Assembly: GCA_040905045.1 (NCBI GenBank)
Contig: JBBDSH010000096.1
Span: forward strand, 1-64,000
Source: JBBDSH01 sp040905045
GTDB taxonomy: Bacteria; Pseudomonadota; Gammaproteobacteria; Eutrophobiales; Eutrophobiaceae
DNA: 64,000 nucleotides
Reading direction: 5' to 3'
This document shows, piece by piece, positions 27,390-35,549 of the stretch. The notes under the pieces are model-generated. The model did not search any database and was not told the DNA's origin. It saw only the letters and a list, made by a program, of their open reading frames with translations. Made by a program: the position numbers and the translations under genes. How positions within the stretch are numbered: position 1 is the stretch's first letter; every line of letters starts with the position of its first letter.

Positions 27390-28505
27390 ATGTCAGGCAA
27401 CAGCATCGGAAAATTATTCACCGTTAGCGCCTGTGGTGAAAGCCACGGGCAGGGATACCTGTGCATTGTCGATGGCTGTCCCCCCGGAATGGAGTTGAGT
27501 GAGGCGGATATCCAGTCGGATCTGGACCGCCGCAAGCCGGGCCAGTCCCGGCATGTCACCCAGCGGCGCGAATCGGATTCCGTGCGCATCGTCTCCGGTG
27601 TCTTCGAGGGCCGTACCACGGGCACGCCCATCGGCCTGGTGATCGATAACGAGGACCAGCGTTCAAAGGATTACTCGAAAATCAAGGACACCTTCCGGCC
27701 CGGACACGCGGATTACACCTATCAGCAGAAATACGGCGTCCGGGATTATCGCGGCGGCGGCCGCGCCTCGGCGCGCGAGACCTGCATGCGCGTGGCGGCG
27801 GGCGCCATCGCCCGCAAATACCTGCGGGAACGCTACGGTGTGACCATTCGTGGTTATCTTTCACAACTGGGCCCCATTGCACTGGAACTGAAAGATTGGG
27901 ATGCCGTCACCGACAATCCGTTCTTCTGTCCCGATCCGGATCGTATCGGGGAACTGGAAGAGTACATGGACGCATTGCGCAAGGAGGGCGATTCCGTCGG
28001 CGCGCGCATCAATATTACGGCGAGCGGCATGCCCGTGGGGCTGGGTGAACCCATCTTTGATCGCCTGGACGCGGACATCGCCCGCGCCATGATGAGCATC
28101 AATGCCGTCAAGGGCGTGGAGATCGGCGCCGGTTTCGCCGCCGTGGCGCAGAAGGGTACCGAACACCGTGATGAAATGACGCCCCGGGGTTTTCTCGGCA
28201 ACCATGCCGGCGGCACCCTGGGCGGGATTTCCACCGGCCAGGATCTGCTGGTCAGCATTGCCCTCAAGCCCACGTCCAGCATCCGCATTCCCGGACGATC
28301 CATCGACATCGACGGCAACGAGACGGAAGTCAGCACCACGGGCCGCCATGACCCTTGCGTCGGCATCCGCGCCACGCCCATTGCCGAGGCCATGCTGGGC
28401 ATTGTATTAATGGATCACGCCCTGCGGCACCGTGCCCAGAATATGGATGTGAACTCACGAACTCCCGTCATCCCGGCTTCCGCTGACGACAGGAATCCGG
28501 ACTAG
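27390..28505 (+). CDS. aroC: Chorismate synthase AroC
   Basis: 371 residues. The signature segments are all present: GESHG near the start, HVTQRRESD, GGGRASARET, ANITASGM-like region and NHAGGTLGGISTG. The enzyme converts 5-enolpyruvylshikimate-3-phosphate to chorismate with reduced FMN as cofactor, the last step of the shikimate pathway. The final ~15 residues and the TAG stop are encoded by a dispersed palindromic repeat (from about 28468), giving an unusual tail after the normal HRAQNMDV end. No other aro genes are nearby. Confidence 0.97.
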   Translation: MSGNSIGKLFTVSACGESHGQGYLCIVDGCPPGMELSEADIQSDLDRRKPGQSRHVTQRRESDSVRIVSGVFEGRTTGTPIGLVIDNEDQRSKDYSKIKDTFRPGHADYTYQQKYGVRDYRGGGRASARETCMRVAAGAIARKYLRERYGVTIRGYLSQLGPIALELKDWDAVTDNPFFCPDPDRIGELEEYMDALRKEGDSVGARINITASGMPVGLGEPIFDRLDADIARAMMSINAVKGVEIGAGFAAVAQKGTEHRDEMTPRGFLGNHAGGTLGGISTGQDLLVSIALKPTSSIRIPGRSIDIDGNETEVSTTGRHDPCVGIRATPIAEAMLGIVLMDHALRHRAQNMDVNSRTPVIPASADDRNPD

Positions 28506-28748
28506 CGTAAATAATTCGCGGCGAGGCCTGCCCCGGCAAGCCCCCGGCTTACAGCTTGCCGGGGCAGGCGTAAGCCGGGGTCGCCGCTCCCACAAGCAGG
28601 GTTTGACTCCGGTGTGAAACGGAGCTTGTGGGAGGCCCGACCCCGGGCCGAATTACGAACCACGAGCCACGAGCCACGAATCTCGAACCACGCATTACGA
28701 ATGACCAGTAACGAATCACCAGCCACGAACCACGAGCCACGAGCCACA
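28468..28748. repeat. Repeat block spanning the aroC 3' end and the MFS gene 5' end
   Basis: Bases 28468-28505 are a family A-like palindrome (CGTCATCCCGGC...AGGAATCCGGA) inside the aroC coding end. A family B element follows (about 28509-28655). Then a degenerate tandem run of CACGAGC/CACGAAT units extends to 28748 into the coding region of the transporter. Confidence 0.8.
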
Positions 28749-29894
28749 GTCCCCTACTGGCGCCTCTCCGGTTTCTATCTCTTCTACTTCGGCGTTGTCG
28801 GCCTTTACATGCCGTACTGGCCGCTGTACCTGGATTCACTGGGCCTGACAGCCGGCGGTATCGGCCTGTATTTCGGCGTTACCTCGGCCATGCGCATCCT
28901 GGCCCCCAATCTCTGGGGCTGGCTGGCGGATCGCTCCAATCGCCGCATGCCGTTTATCCGTCTGGCCCTGGTCATGGCGGCGTTGATGTTTTTCCTGCTG
29001 GGCCAGGTATCCTCCCTGACCGCGCTGTTACTGCTGGGTATGCTGATGGGTTTTTTCTGGACCGGTGCGCTGCCGCAGTTCGAGGCCGTCACTCTGGGAC
29101 ATCTGGGTAACAACACCGACGCCTATCCGCGCATCCGTATCTGGGGATCCATCGGCTTCATCCTCACCGTGACCGGTATTGGTTATTACTTTGAATGGTT
29201 CCCTATCGATCATCTGCCGCTGTTTATTACGGCGGTTATGCTGATCTGCCTGTTGAATACCGCGTTGTTGCCCGAGGCCGCCGTCTCCCAGAGTAAACGA
29301 ACATATGAGCCGCTGTCATCGGTATTGAAAAAGCCGTCGGTTATCGTCCTGTTGCTGGCCGCCTTTTTCATGCAGTTCAGTCACGCGCCGTATTACGCCT
29401 TTTATTCCCTGTATCTGTCCGAACATGGTTATGCCAAGACTGTCATCAGCGCCATGTGGAGTCTGGGCGTCCTGGCGGAGGTGGTGGCGTTCCTGCTCAT
29501 GCGCCGTTTCATACGCCTGTGGGGCCTTCGTTATCTGATGATCGGGAGCCTGCTGCTGGCGGCGCTGCGCTGGTGGATGATTGCCACATTCGTCGACAAT
29601 ATGGTGTTGATGCTGCTTGCGCAGTTGCTGCACGGCGCCACGTTCGGCGTTTTCCATGCCGTGGCGATTCTCCTGATCCACAAAAATTTCCCCGGCCGTC
29701 TGCAGGGCCGGGGCCAGGCCCTGTACAGCAGCCTCAGTTTCGGCCTGGGCGTGGCCCTGGGCAGTCTCATCGCCGGCGCCATGTGGGAACCGCTGGGCGC
29801 GACGCCGACGTATCTCATGGCGTCAGTCGTTACCGCCGCGGCTGCACTGTTTTGCTGGAAATGGCTGGAAGAGGTGCCATCCCGGCAGCAATAA
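28701..29894 (+). CDS. MFS transporter, HcaT/nucleoside-transporter-like
   Basis: About 397 residues from ATG 28701; an in-frame ATG further upstream lies deep in repeat sequence. From PYWRLSGFYLFYFGVVGLYMPYWPLYL onward it is a twelve-helix major facilitator of the MFS_1-like group. The cytoplasmic loop motif WGWLADRSNRR is present after helix 2, and a second half starts near residue 200. The first ~17 residues (TSNESPATNHEPRATV) are encoded by tandem repeat sequence and are probably not functionally conserved. Family members include a putative phenylpropionate permease; the substrate here is unknown. Confidence 0.87.
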   Translation: MTSNESPATNHEPRATVPYWRLSGFYLFYFGVVGLYMPYWPLYLDSLGLTAGGIGLYFGVTSAMRILAPNLWGWLADRSNRRMPFIRLALVMAALMFFLLGQVSSLTALLLLGMLMGFFWTGALPQFEAVTLGHLGNNTDAYPRIRIWGSIGFILTVTGIGYYFEWFPIDHLPLFITAVMLICLLNTALLPEAAVSQSKRTYEPLSSVLKKPSVIVLLLAAFFMQFSHAPYYAFYSLYLSEHGYAKTVISAMWSLGVLAEVVAFLLMRRFIRLWGLRYLMIGSLLLAALRWWMIATFVDNMVLMLLAQLLHGATFGVFHAVAILLIHKNFPGRLQGRGQALYSSLSFGLGVALGSLIAGAMWEPLGATPTYLMASVVTAAAALFCWKWLEEVPSRQQ

Positions 29895-29978
29895 TCTGTT
29901 CGATCCGCCTGTTTCCGGTCGAAATGTCCTGCTCATGAACTACACTTAGAAGTGTATTCACAAGCCGGGAGAAGAACG

Positions 29979-30395
29979 ATGGCCTATCAGACGCGCAAGG
30001 TGAAATACTGCCATGTAACCGTGCCCAGCCGGCCCGGACAGGGAACCCGGATCCTGGAGCCGTTGAAGGACGCCGGCGTCAACCTGCTCGCCTTCACGGG
30101 CTTTCCCGTCGGCGGCCGCAAGGCCCAGGTGGATCTGGTCACGGACGATATTCGCGGCGTGCAGCGAGTGGCAAAGGAAAACGACTGGCGGCTGAGCAAG
30201 GTGAAAAAAGGTTTTCTGGTACAGGGTACGGACGAAATCGGCGCCGTCGACAAGGTCCTCTCACGGCTCGCCGACGAGGACATCAACGTGACCGCCGTTG
30301 ATGCCGTGGCCGCCGGCAAGGGCCGGTTCGGCATGATCTTCTGGGTTAATCCGGCCAAGTACAACAAGGCAGCGCGGGTACTGAAGGCTAAATAG
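29979..30395 (+). CDS. Small ACT-like domain protein
   Basis: 138 residues from the ATG at 29979. The pattern HVTVPSRPGQGTRILEPLKDAGVNLLA and a second similar half (KVLSRLADEDINVTAVDAV) suggest two tandem ACT-type ligand-binding folds. ACT domains usually bind amino acids to regulate enzymes, but here there is no catalytic partner in the chain. No signal peptide is seen. The gene stands alone between the MFS transporter and a convergent membrane protein gene. It may be a stand-alone amino-acid sensor; I do not know its target. Confidence 0.8.
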   Translation: MAYQTRKVKYCHVTVPSRPGQGTRILEPLKDAGVNLLAFTGFPVGGRKAQVDLVTDDIRGVQRVAKENDWRLSKVKKGFLVQGTDEIGAVDKVLSRLADEDINVTAVDAVAAGKGRFGMIFWVNPAKYNKAARVLKAK

Positions 30396-30424
30396 TATTA
30401 CGGCACCCTAATGAGGGTAAAAGA

Positions 30425-30456
30425 GCCGTCATGCCGGTGGACACCGGCATCCAGTA
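30425..30456. terminator. Palindrome between convergent genes, possible two-way terminator
   Basis: A perfect 9-bp stem ATGCCGGTG (30431-30439) and CACCGGCAT (30442-30450) sits between convergent genes. The surrounding CCGTCATGCCGG...CATCCAG resembles the dispersed family A palindromes. No T-run follows, so termination is only inferred from position. Confidence 0.5.
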
Positions 30457-30462
30457 GAGAAA

Positions 30463-32511
30463 TCACTCAAGGACACCCAGCAGATTGCTGTAGTTGTCGG
30501 TCCAGCGCAGCAGCGTCCCGCTGAAACGGGCCGTCACCGTGCCCTTGTCGGCGGCGACATCCGGATCAATATCCAGGTTCCGGCCCAGCAATACCCAGTC
30601 GGATTCATACACCAGACCGTCGGTACTGTCCGGATTGCTGACGGTCAGCGCATCCAGGGAATAGGCGTCCGCCGCCGCGTAGATCACGGGCCGCAGGTCC
30701 AGGTGGCGATTGGATATGTGCACGGCGAGTATGCCGTTGTCACGTAAATGATCGAGATAAATACCGAAGGCTTCCTCTGTCAGCAGATGCACCGGAATGG
30801 CATCACCGCTGAAGGCATCGATGGCGAGTACGTCGTAGTTGCGTTTCTGTTCCCGATCCATGCTGATACGTGCATCGCCCATAATGATCTCAAATTCGGC
30901 CGATGAATGCCGCAGATAAGTGAAGTAGTTTTTTGCCATGTTCACAACCTGCGGATTGATTTCGTAAAACCGCAGATGATCACCGATGCGGGTCAGAGCC
31001 GCCATGGTGCCCACGCCCAGGCCGACAACGCCGATGTCGAGCTTCGGTTGCTGTTTGCGCATGGCCGCGATGGCGATACCGATGCCGCTGCTTTCGGCGT
31101 AATAGGTGGTGGCGGCCTGGGACAGTTCCTGATCGCCGACTACCTGGGCACCGTGCGTGATGCTGCCGTGCAGAAGCTTGCGAAAACGGACATGGCTCAA
31201 GGGATTGTCGACGGGTATGTCCTGGATGCGCAGGACGCCGTAGAAGTTCCGCTCCATGTCGACGACATGTTCGTTCTCCATTTCGAACAGTGTCATGATA
31301 ATGATGCCGGCCAGGCCGCCGGCGGCGCCCCATAGAACCTGCGTTCCCACGCCCTTCCCGCTGCTGGTGTATTGTTTGTCCCGGAACAGGCACAGGCCGG
31401 CAGAGAGTACGATCAGGGTCCAGACCAGCGGCAGTTCCAGGTAATCATTGAACCACAGGGGCGCGATAAGGCCGACAAAAGCGCCGCCCAGGGCACCGCC
31501 CGCCGCGATATAAAGATAGAATGCCGTCAGGTGTTCCGGATGCGGCTTGCTGCGGACCAGTTCGCCGTGGCACACCATGCAGCCGGCGAACATTAATAAT
31601 GAATAGCTGGCGATCTGCAGGATAATGCTGTCGTCCGATCCGGGCCCGATGACATACATCCCCGACAGCAGGGCGACGGCATAAACCGGAAACCACAGGC
31701 GCCGCTGATACCAGCGTGGTTTATCGAAACAGAGAATGAACGACAGCAGGTAGAGACTCAGGGGCAGGATCCAGAGAAAGGGCACCACCGCCACGTCCTG
31801 ACTGATGCGACTGGTGGTGGCCAGCAGCAGTACCGAACCGCAAAAGGCCAGCAATAACCACAGAAACCGATCACCGGGCATCAATGGATGTTGTCTAATC
31901 GTGTCCGCATGTTTCCGTGTCACGGGTATTGCGGATTGCAGGGTTGTCCGGGCGCAGGCAACCGTGCCCAGCGCAAACAGTACGAAACCCGCCGACCACA
32001 AACCGGCCTGTGCATCCAGCGTCAGCATGGGTTCCACCAGGAATGGGTAGGAAAGCAGGGCCAGGAGCGAGCCGGCATTGGAGAGGGCATAGAGACGATA
32101 GGGCGAGCGATCCGGGTAACAACGATTGAACCAGTGCTGAAAGAGCGGCGCCGAGGCGGAAACCAGACCGAAGGGCAGACCGATGGTCAAAAACAACAGA
32201 ACAAGGATCAGGGTAACCGGATTGTCGCCGGAATCCGGGATCATGCTCTCGTCTGGCGTGATGGGCAGGAACAGCAGCGCCACGATCAACAGGGAACAAT
32301 GCACCAGTATTTGCTTTTTAATCGTCAGAGCCGAGCGTATGAAATGGGAATACGCATAACCCGCCAGCAGCATGACCTGGAAAAACAGCATGCAGACCGT
32401 CCACACCGCCGCCGATCCGCCGAACCAGGGCAGGATGTAACGGCCGATGATGGGCTGGACCTGGAACAGCAGAAAGGCGCTGATGAAAATGGTGGATGCG
32501 AAATACAGCAT
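30463..32511 (-). CDS. Membrane protein fused to a spermidine-synthase-like domain
   Basis: 682 residues. The first ~430 contain about ten to twelve hydrophobic helices starting LYFASTIFISAFLLFQVQPIIG. The C-terminal ~250 are a spermidine/spermine synthase-like Rossmann domain with VVGLGVGTMAAL (SAM-binding type loop) near residue 500 and DVLAIDAFSGDAIPVHLL. This fusion family is widespread in bacteria, but its reaction is not established; known relatives are only annotated by similarity. The protein should sit in the inner membrane with the catalytic-like domain in the cytoplasm. It is a single gene transcribed away from YnfA/HAD. Confidence 0.88.
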   Translation of the reverse strand: MLYFASTIFISAFLLFQVQPIIGRYILPWFGGSAAVWTVCMLFFQVMLLAGYAYSHFIRSALTIKKQILVHCSLLIVALLFLPITPDESMIPDSGDNPVTLILVLLFLTIGLPFGLVSASAPLFQHWFNRCYPDRSPYRLYALSNAGSLLALLSYPFLVEPMLTLDAQAGLWSAGFVLFALGTVACARTTLQSAIPVTRKHADTIRQHPLMPGDRFLWLLLAFCGSVLLLATTSRISQDVAVVPFLWILPLSLYLLSFILCFDKPRWYQRRLWFPVYAVALLSGMYVIGPGSDDSIILQIASYSLLMFAGCMVCHGELVRSKPHPEHLTAFYLYIAAGGALGGAFVGLIAPLWFNDYLELPLVWTLIVLSAGLCLFRDKQYTSSGKGVGTQVLWGAAGGLAGIIIMTLFEMENEHVVDMERNFYGVLRIQDIPVDNPLSHVRFRKLLHGSITHGAQVVGDQELSQAATTYYAESSGIGIAIAAMRKQQPKLDIGVVGLGVGTMAALTRIGDHLRFYEINPQVVNMAKNYFTYLRHSSAEFEIIMGDARISMDREQKRNYDVLAIDAFSGDAIPVHLLTEEAFGIYLDHLRDNGILAVHISNRHLDLRPVIYAAADAYSLDALTVSNPDSTDGLVYESDWVLLGRNLDIDPDVAADKGTVTARFSGTLLRWTDNYSNLLGVLE

Positions 32512-32572
32512 TAGCGGCGGATCGATTGGGCGGGCCGGGTGCTCGAGTCAGGTTTACTTGTACCGTTTCAGT

Positions 32573-32905
32573 TCAATTGGCGAGAAGACGCGGCCCGAAC
32601 AGGATCACTGCGGCACCGGTCAGGCACAGCAGCATACCCAGGTAGTCGGTCAGGATCGGGGAGCTGCGTTCCACCAGGTTCAGCCAGACCAGGGAAGAGA
32701 TAATGTATATCCCGCCATATGCCGCGTAGGCGCGGCCGGCGAAGGCCGCGTCAATACGGGTCAACACCAGGGCAAACAGGATCAGGCATAGAACACCGGG
32801 TATCAGCCACAGGGGCGACTGTTCCATGCGCAGCCAGTACCAGAAGGCGTAACAGCCGGCGATCTCGAAGAAAGCGGCGAGCAGAAACCAGAGCCAGTTA
32901 AGCAT
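32573..32905 (-). CDS. YnfA family small membrane protein
   Basis: 110 residues with four predicted membrane helices and the family pattern FFEIAGCYAFWYWLR near the N terminus and RAYAAYGGIYIISSLVWL in the middle. The YnfA (UPF0060) family is related in fold to small multidrug resistance proteins, and some members have been linked to drug export. It overlaps the end of the upstream HAD gene by 8 bases, so both are likely one transcript. Confidence 0.93.
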   Translation of the reverse strand: MLNWLWFLLAAFFEIAGCYAFWYWLRMEQSPLWLIPGVLCLILFALVLTRIDAAFAGRAYAAYGGIYIISSLVWLNLVERSSPILTDYLGMLLCLTGAAVILFGPRLLAN

Positions 32906-33536
32906 TCAGTATTTCCGGCAGGTCGGTTATGTTTCCAAGCACATGTTTCGCCCGTGAGAAATCATGACCGCGGGTAAAATTGTTTTCCACTATAACACAA
33001 TCAATACTCGCGGCGACGGCCGATCGCAGGCCGCGTTCCGTATCCTCGATAACGATCGCTTCATCGGGTGAGGCGTTGAAGCGCTCCAATGCGTGCAGGT
33101 AGGGATCCGGTGCCGGCTTCGCCCTGGGATAGTCTTCCAGGGTAAGAACAAACTGCATGTGCCGAACAATATCGCGGTGTTCGTGAATCCATTGAAAGTA
33201 ATCCCGGTTGGCGGTGGTGACCACGGCCATGATGTGAGAAGACGATAATCTCTGTAGTACGTCCCGGACGCCGGGGATCTCAATGTCCTCCTGCTGCAGC
33301 ATGTCCCGGTAGTAGCTATCACGGACGGCAATGGCCGACTCAATCTCGGCGTCCGTCATGCCGGACTGCCGGGCGATTTCCCAGCAGCGCCGGCCCCGGA
33401 TCATGTACTGATGGTAGGTTGTTTCATCCAGTTCCAGGGAGAGTTCCTCGAACACGCGCCGTGTGGCGCGGAAGAACAGGACTTCGGTATCCACCAGAAC
33501 GCCGTCGTTATCCCACAGTATGTACTTATACATCAT
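32898..33536 (-). CDS. HAD superfamily phosphatase (beta-phosphoglucomutase-like)
   Basis: 212 residues. Motif I WDNDGVLVDTE supplies the nucleophile Asp9 and acid/base Asp11. Motif III is RAKPAPDPY, and motif IV is VIEDTERGL. An alpha-helical cap lies between motifs I and II (residues ~20-90). This is the sugar-phosphate phosphatase/phosphomutase branch of HAD hydrolases. The exact substrate cannot be read from the sequence. It is the first gene of a two-gene unit with ynfA. Confidence 0.9.
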   Translation of the reverse strand: MMYKYILWDNDGVLVDTEVLFFRATRRVFEELSLELDETTYHQYMIRGRRCWEIARQSGMTDAEIESAIAVRDSYYRDMLQQEDIEIPGVRDVLQRLSSSHIMAVVTTANRDYFQWIHEHRDIVRHMQFVLTLEDYPRAKPAPDPYLHALERFNASPDEAIVIEDTERGLRSAVAASIDCVIVENNFTRGHDFSRAKHVLGNITDLPEILNA

Positions 33537-33926
33537 GCTCCCGGTATCAGGATATGTCGTTTTAATTCCAACAGCATGCTTTGGGCCGTGTAATTGCGCA
33601 TCGTTTTAAATTGCAGCACAGTATTCAAACCCGCAGGATATGGAGAATCTGTATTGTAACAAAAGCATCATATTCCGCATCGAATGTTCTGTCTAAACAA
33701 GTGTTCCGAACGGATGTACAGGAGAAGCTGTCCCCAGCTTACGATATGCCGGAATCCAGTTGAATAATAACCGCCCTCCGGGCGGACTTATCGGACTGGT
33801 GCCGTGTCAGACCGGGCATGATGTATCATCCGCACTTGTACGCCCATTCGGTCAGCAGTTTGAATATATCAGGATATCAGCCCGCAACCCTGATGAAGTA
33901 ATGCTTGCACACTGGTAAAAATTATT
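33537..33926. other. Gene-free divergent region before the glutamate-synthase-like gene
   Basis: No supported gene is present. One compact hairpin, CCGCCC-TCC-GGGCGG, lies at 33771-33785, and the rest is AT-rich and unremarkable. The promoters of the HAD and glutamate-synthase-like genes should both be here. Confidence 0.5.
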
Positions 33927-35486
33927 ATGCTTGATTCCTATCTCTCTTCCACGCTCGCCTTTCTGGCGTTTCTGTTTATTTTCGTTATAGGTCTGGGTGC
34001 CGCCGCAGTTGTGGTTTTGTTTCTTGTTGATGTTTGTCAGAGCAAGGACGCTATCCGCCGCAACTACCCCGTCGTCGGACGTTTCCGTTATCTTTTCATA
34101 AAGCTGGGAGAATTCTTCCGGCAATATTTCTTCGCCATGGATCGCGAGGAGATGCCGTTCAACCGCGCACAGCGGCAATGGGTTTACCGGGCCAGTACCG
34201 CCCTGGACAATACCAGTGCCTTTGGTTCAACCATGAATACTCTCGCCTCGGGGACCATCGTATTCGTAAACTGTCCTTTTCCCAGCCTGGATCAGGATCT
34301 CGCCGCCTCCACACCCACGATAATAGGTCCCGGCTGCCGGCACCCCTATACCGCGTCTTCCTTCTTCAATATTTCCGGTATGAGTTACGGTGCACTGTCG
34401 GCACCGGCGGTGCGTGCCCTGTCCCGTGGGGCAAAGATAGCGCAATGCTGGCTGAATACCGGCGAAGGGGGGGTGTCCTCCTATCACGTGGAAGGCGGCT
34501 GCGATCTGGTCTTCCAGATCGGGACCGCCAAATTCGGTGTGCGCGACGCGGAAGGTAATCTCTCCGATGATAAGCTCCGGGAGGTGGCCGCCCATGAACA
34601 GGTCAGGATGTTCGAGATCAAGCTTTCCCAGGGGGCCAAGCCGGGCAAGGGGGGTATTCTGCCAGCGGCGAAGATCACCGACGAGATCGCGCGGATCCGG
34701 AACATCACGCCCGGGCAGGACGTTATTTCCCCCAACCGCCACATAGATATCGACAGCGTAGGGGACCTTCTCAACAGTATCCACCATATACGCGAGGTCA
34801 CCGGCAAGCCAGTGGGCTTCAAGAGCGTCATCGGCTCGGTCAGTTGGCTGGAGGCCCTGTGTCAGGAGATTCTGCGCCGCGGTATCGACAGCGCGCCGGA
34901 TTTCATCACTCTGGACTCAGGTGACGGCGGCAGCGGCGCGGCACCCATGGCGTTGATGGATAATACCGGTCTGTCGATCCGGGAATCCCTGCCTCTGCTG
35001 GCCAACCTGTTAAAAGAATATCAACTCAAGGACCGTATTCGACTCATTGCCTCGGGAAAGTTGATCACGGCCGCGGAGGTGGGCTGGGCCCTGGCCGCGG
35101 GCGCCGATTTCGTCAACAACGGGCGCGGATTCATGTTCGCGCTGGGCTGCATTCAGGCCATGCGTTGCAATAAAAACACCTGTCCCACGGGCGTGACTAC
35201 ACACAACCCGCGCCTGCAAAGGGCTCTGGACCCGGCCGACAAGTCGGTACGGGTTGCCAATTATGCCTTTAATATGTGCCGCGATGTGGAAATCATCGCG
35301 CACTCCTGCGGCGTTCCCGAGCCGCGCAGGCTGCGGCCGTATCACGTACGTATCATGCAAGCCGACGGCCGTTCCATTCCGTTAAACGAGCTGTACCCGA
35401 GCTCTGATCCGGCCGATCACGACCCCGTCAAGGCGGCCGAGGCGGCTCGTAATGCCGCGCAAGCAATCGTACCGGGGCAGCTGTGA
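33927..35486 (+). CDS. FMN-binding glutamate-synthase-like protein
   Basis: 519 residues. An N-terminal membrane helix (residues ~7-35) is followed by a domain homologous to the FMN/iron-sulfur synthase part of GltB. Visible features are FNISGMSYGALSAPAVRALSRG, the LDSGDGGSGAAPMALMDN FMN phosphate region, and MRCNKNTCPTG, the cysteine cluster for a [3Fe-4S] centre. It has no glutaminase domain, so it is not a complete glutamate synthase. Proteins of this archaeal-type GltS-like family are common, but their physiological reaction is uncertain. It is convergent with the acetolactate-synthase-like gene; the two genes are separated by only 43 bases. Confidence 0.9.
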   Translation: MLDSYLSSTLAFLAFLFIFVIGLGAAAVVVLFLVDVCQSKDAIRRNYPVVGRFRYLFIKLGEFFRQYFFAMDREEMPFNRAQRQWVYRASTALDNTSAFGSTMNTLASGTIVFVNCPFPSLDQDLAASTPTIIGPGCRHPYTASSFFNISGMSYGALSAPAVRALSRGAKIAQCWLNTGEGGVSSYHVEGGCDLVFQIGTAKFGVRDAEGNLSDDKLREVAAHEQVRMFEIKLSQGAKPGKGGILPAAKITDEIARIRNITPGQDVISPNRHIDIDSVGDLLNSIHHIREVTGKPVGFKSVIGSVSWLEALCQEILRRGIDSAPDFITLDSGDGGSGAAPMALMDNTGLSIRESLPLLANLLKEYQLKDRIRLIASGKLITAAEVGWALAAGADFVNNGRGFMFALGCIQAMRCNKNTCPTGVTTHNPRLQRALDPADKSVRVANYAFNMCRDVEIIAHSCGVPEPRRLRPYHVRIMQADGRSIPLNELYPSSDPADHDPVKAAEAARNAAQAIVPGQL

Positions 35487-35525
35487 ATCAGCGGACGTTC
35501 GGTTAGAAAGACCGATCTTGGAAAC

Positions 35526-35549
35526 AGCCTTATATAAGACAGGCTTTTT
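35526..35549 (+). terminator. Weak terminator-like hairpin after the glutamate-synthase-like gene
   Basis: A five-base stem AGCCT (35526-35530) and AGGCT (35541-35545) is followed by TTTT. It overlaps the 3' end of the convergent gene. The stem is short, so the call is tentative. Confidence 0.35.
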
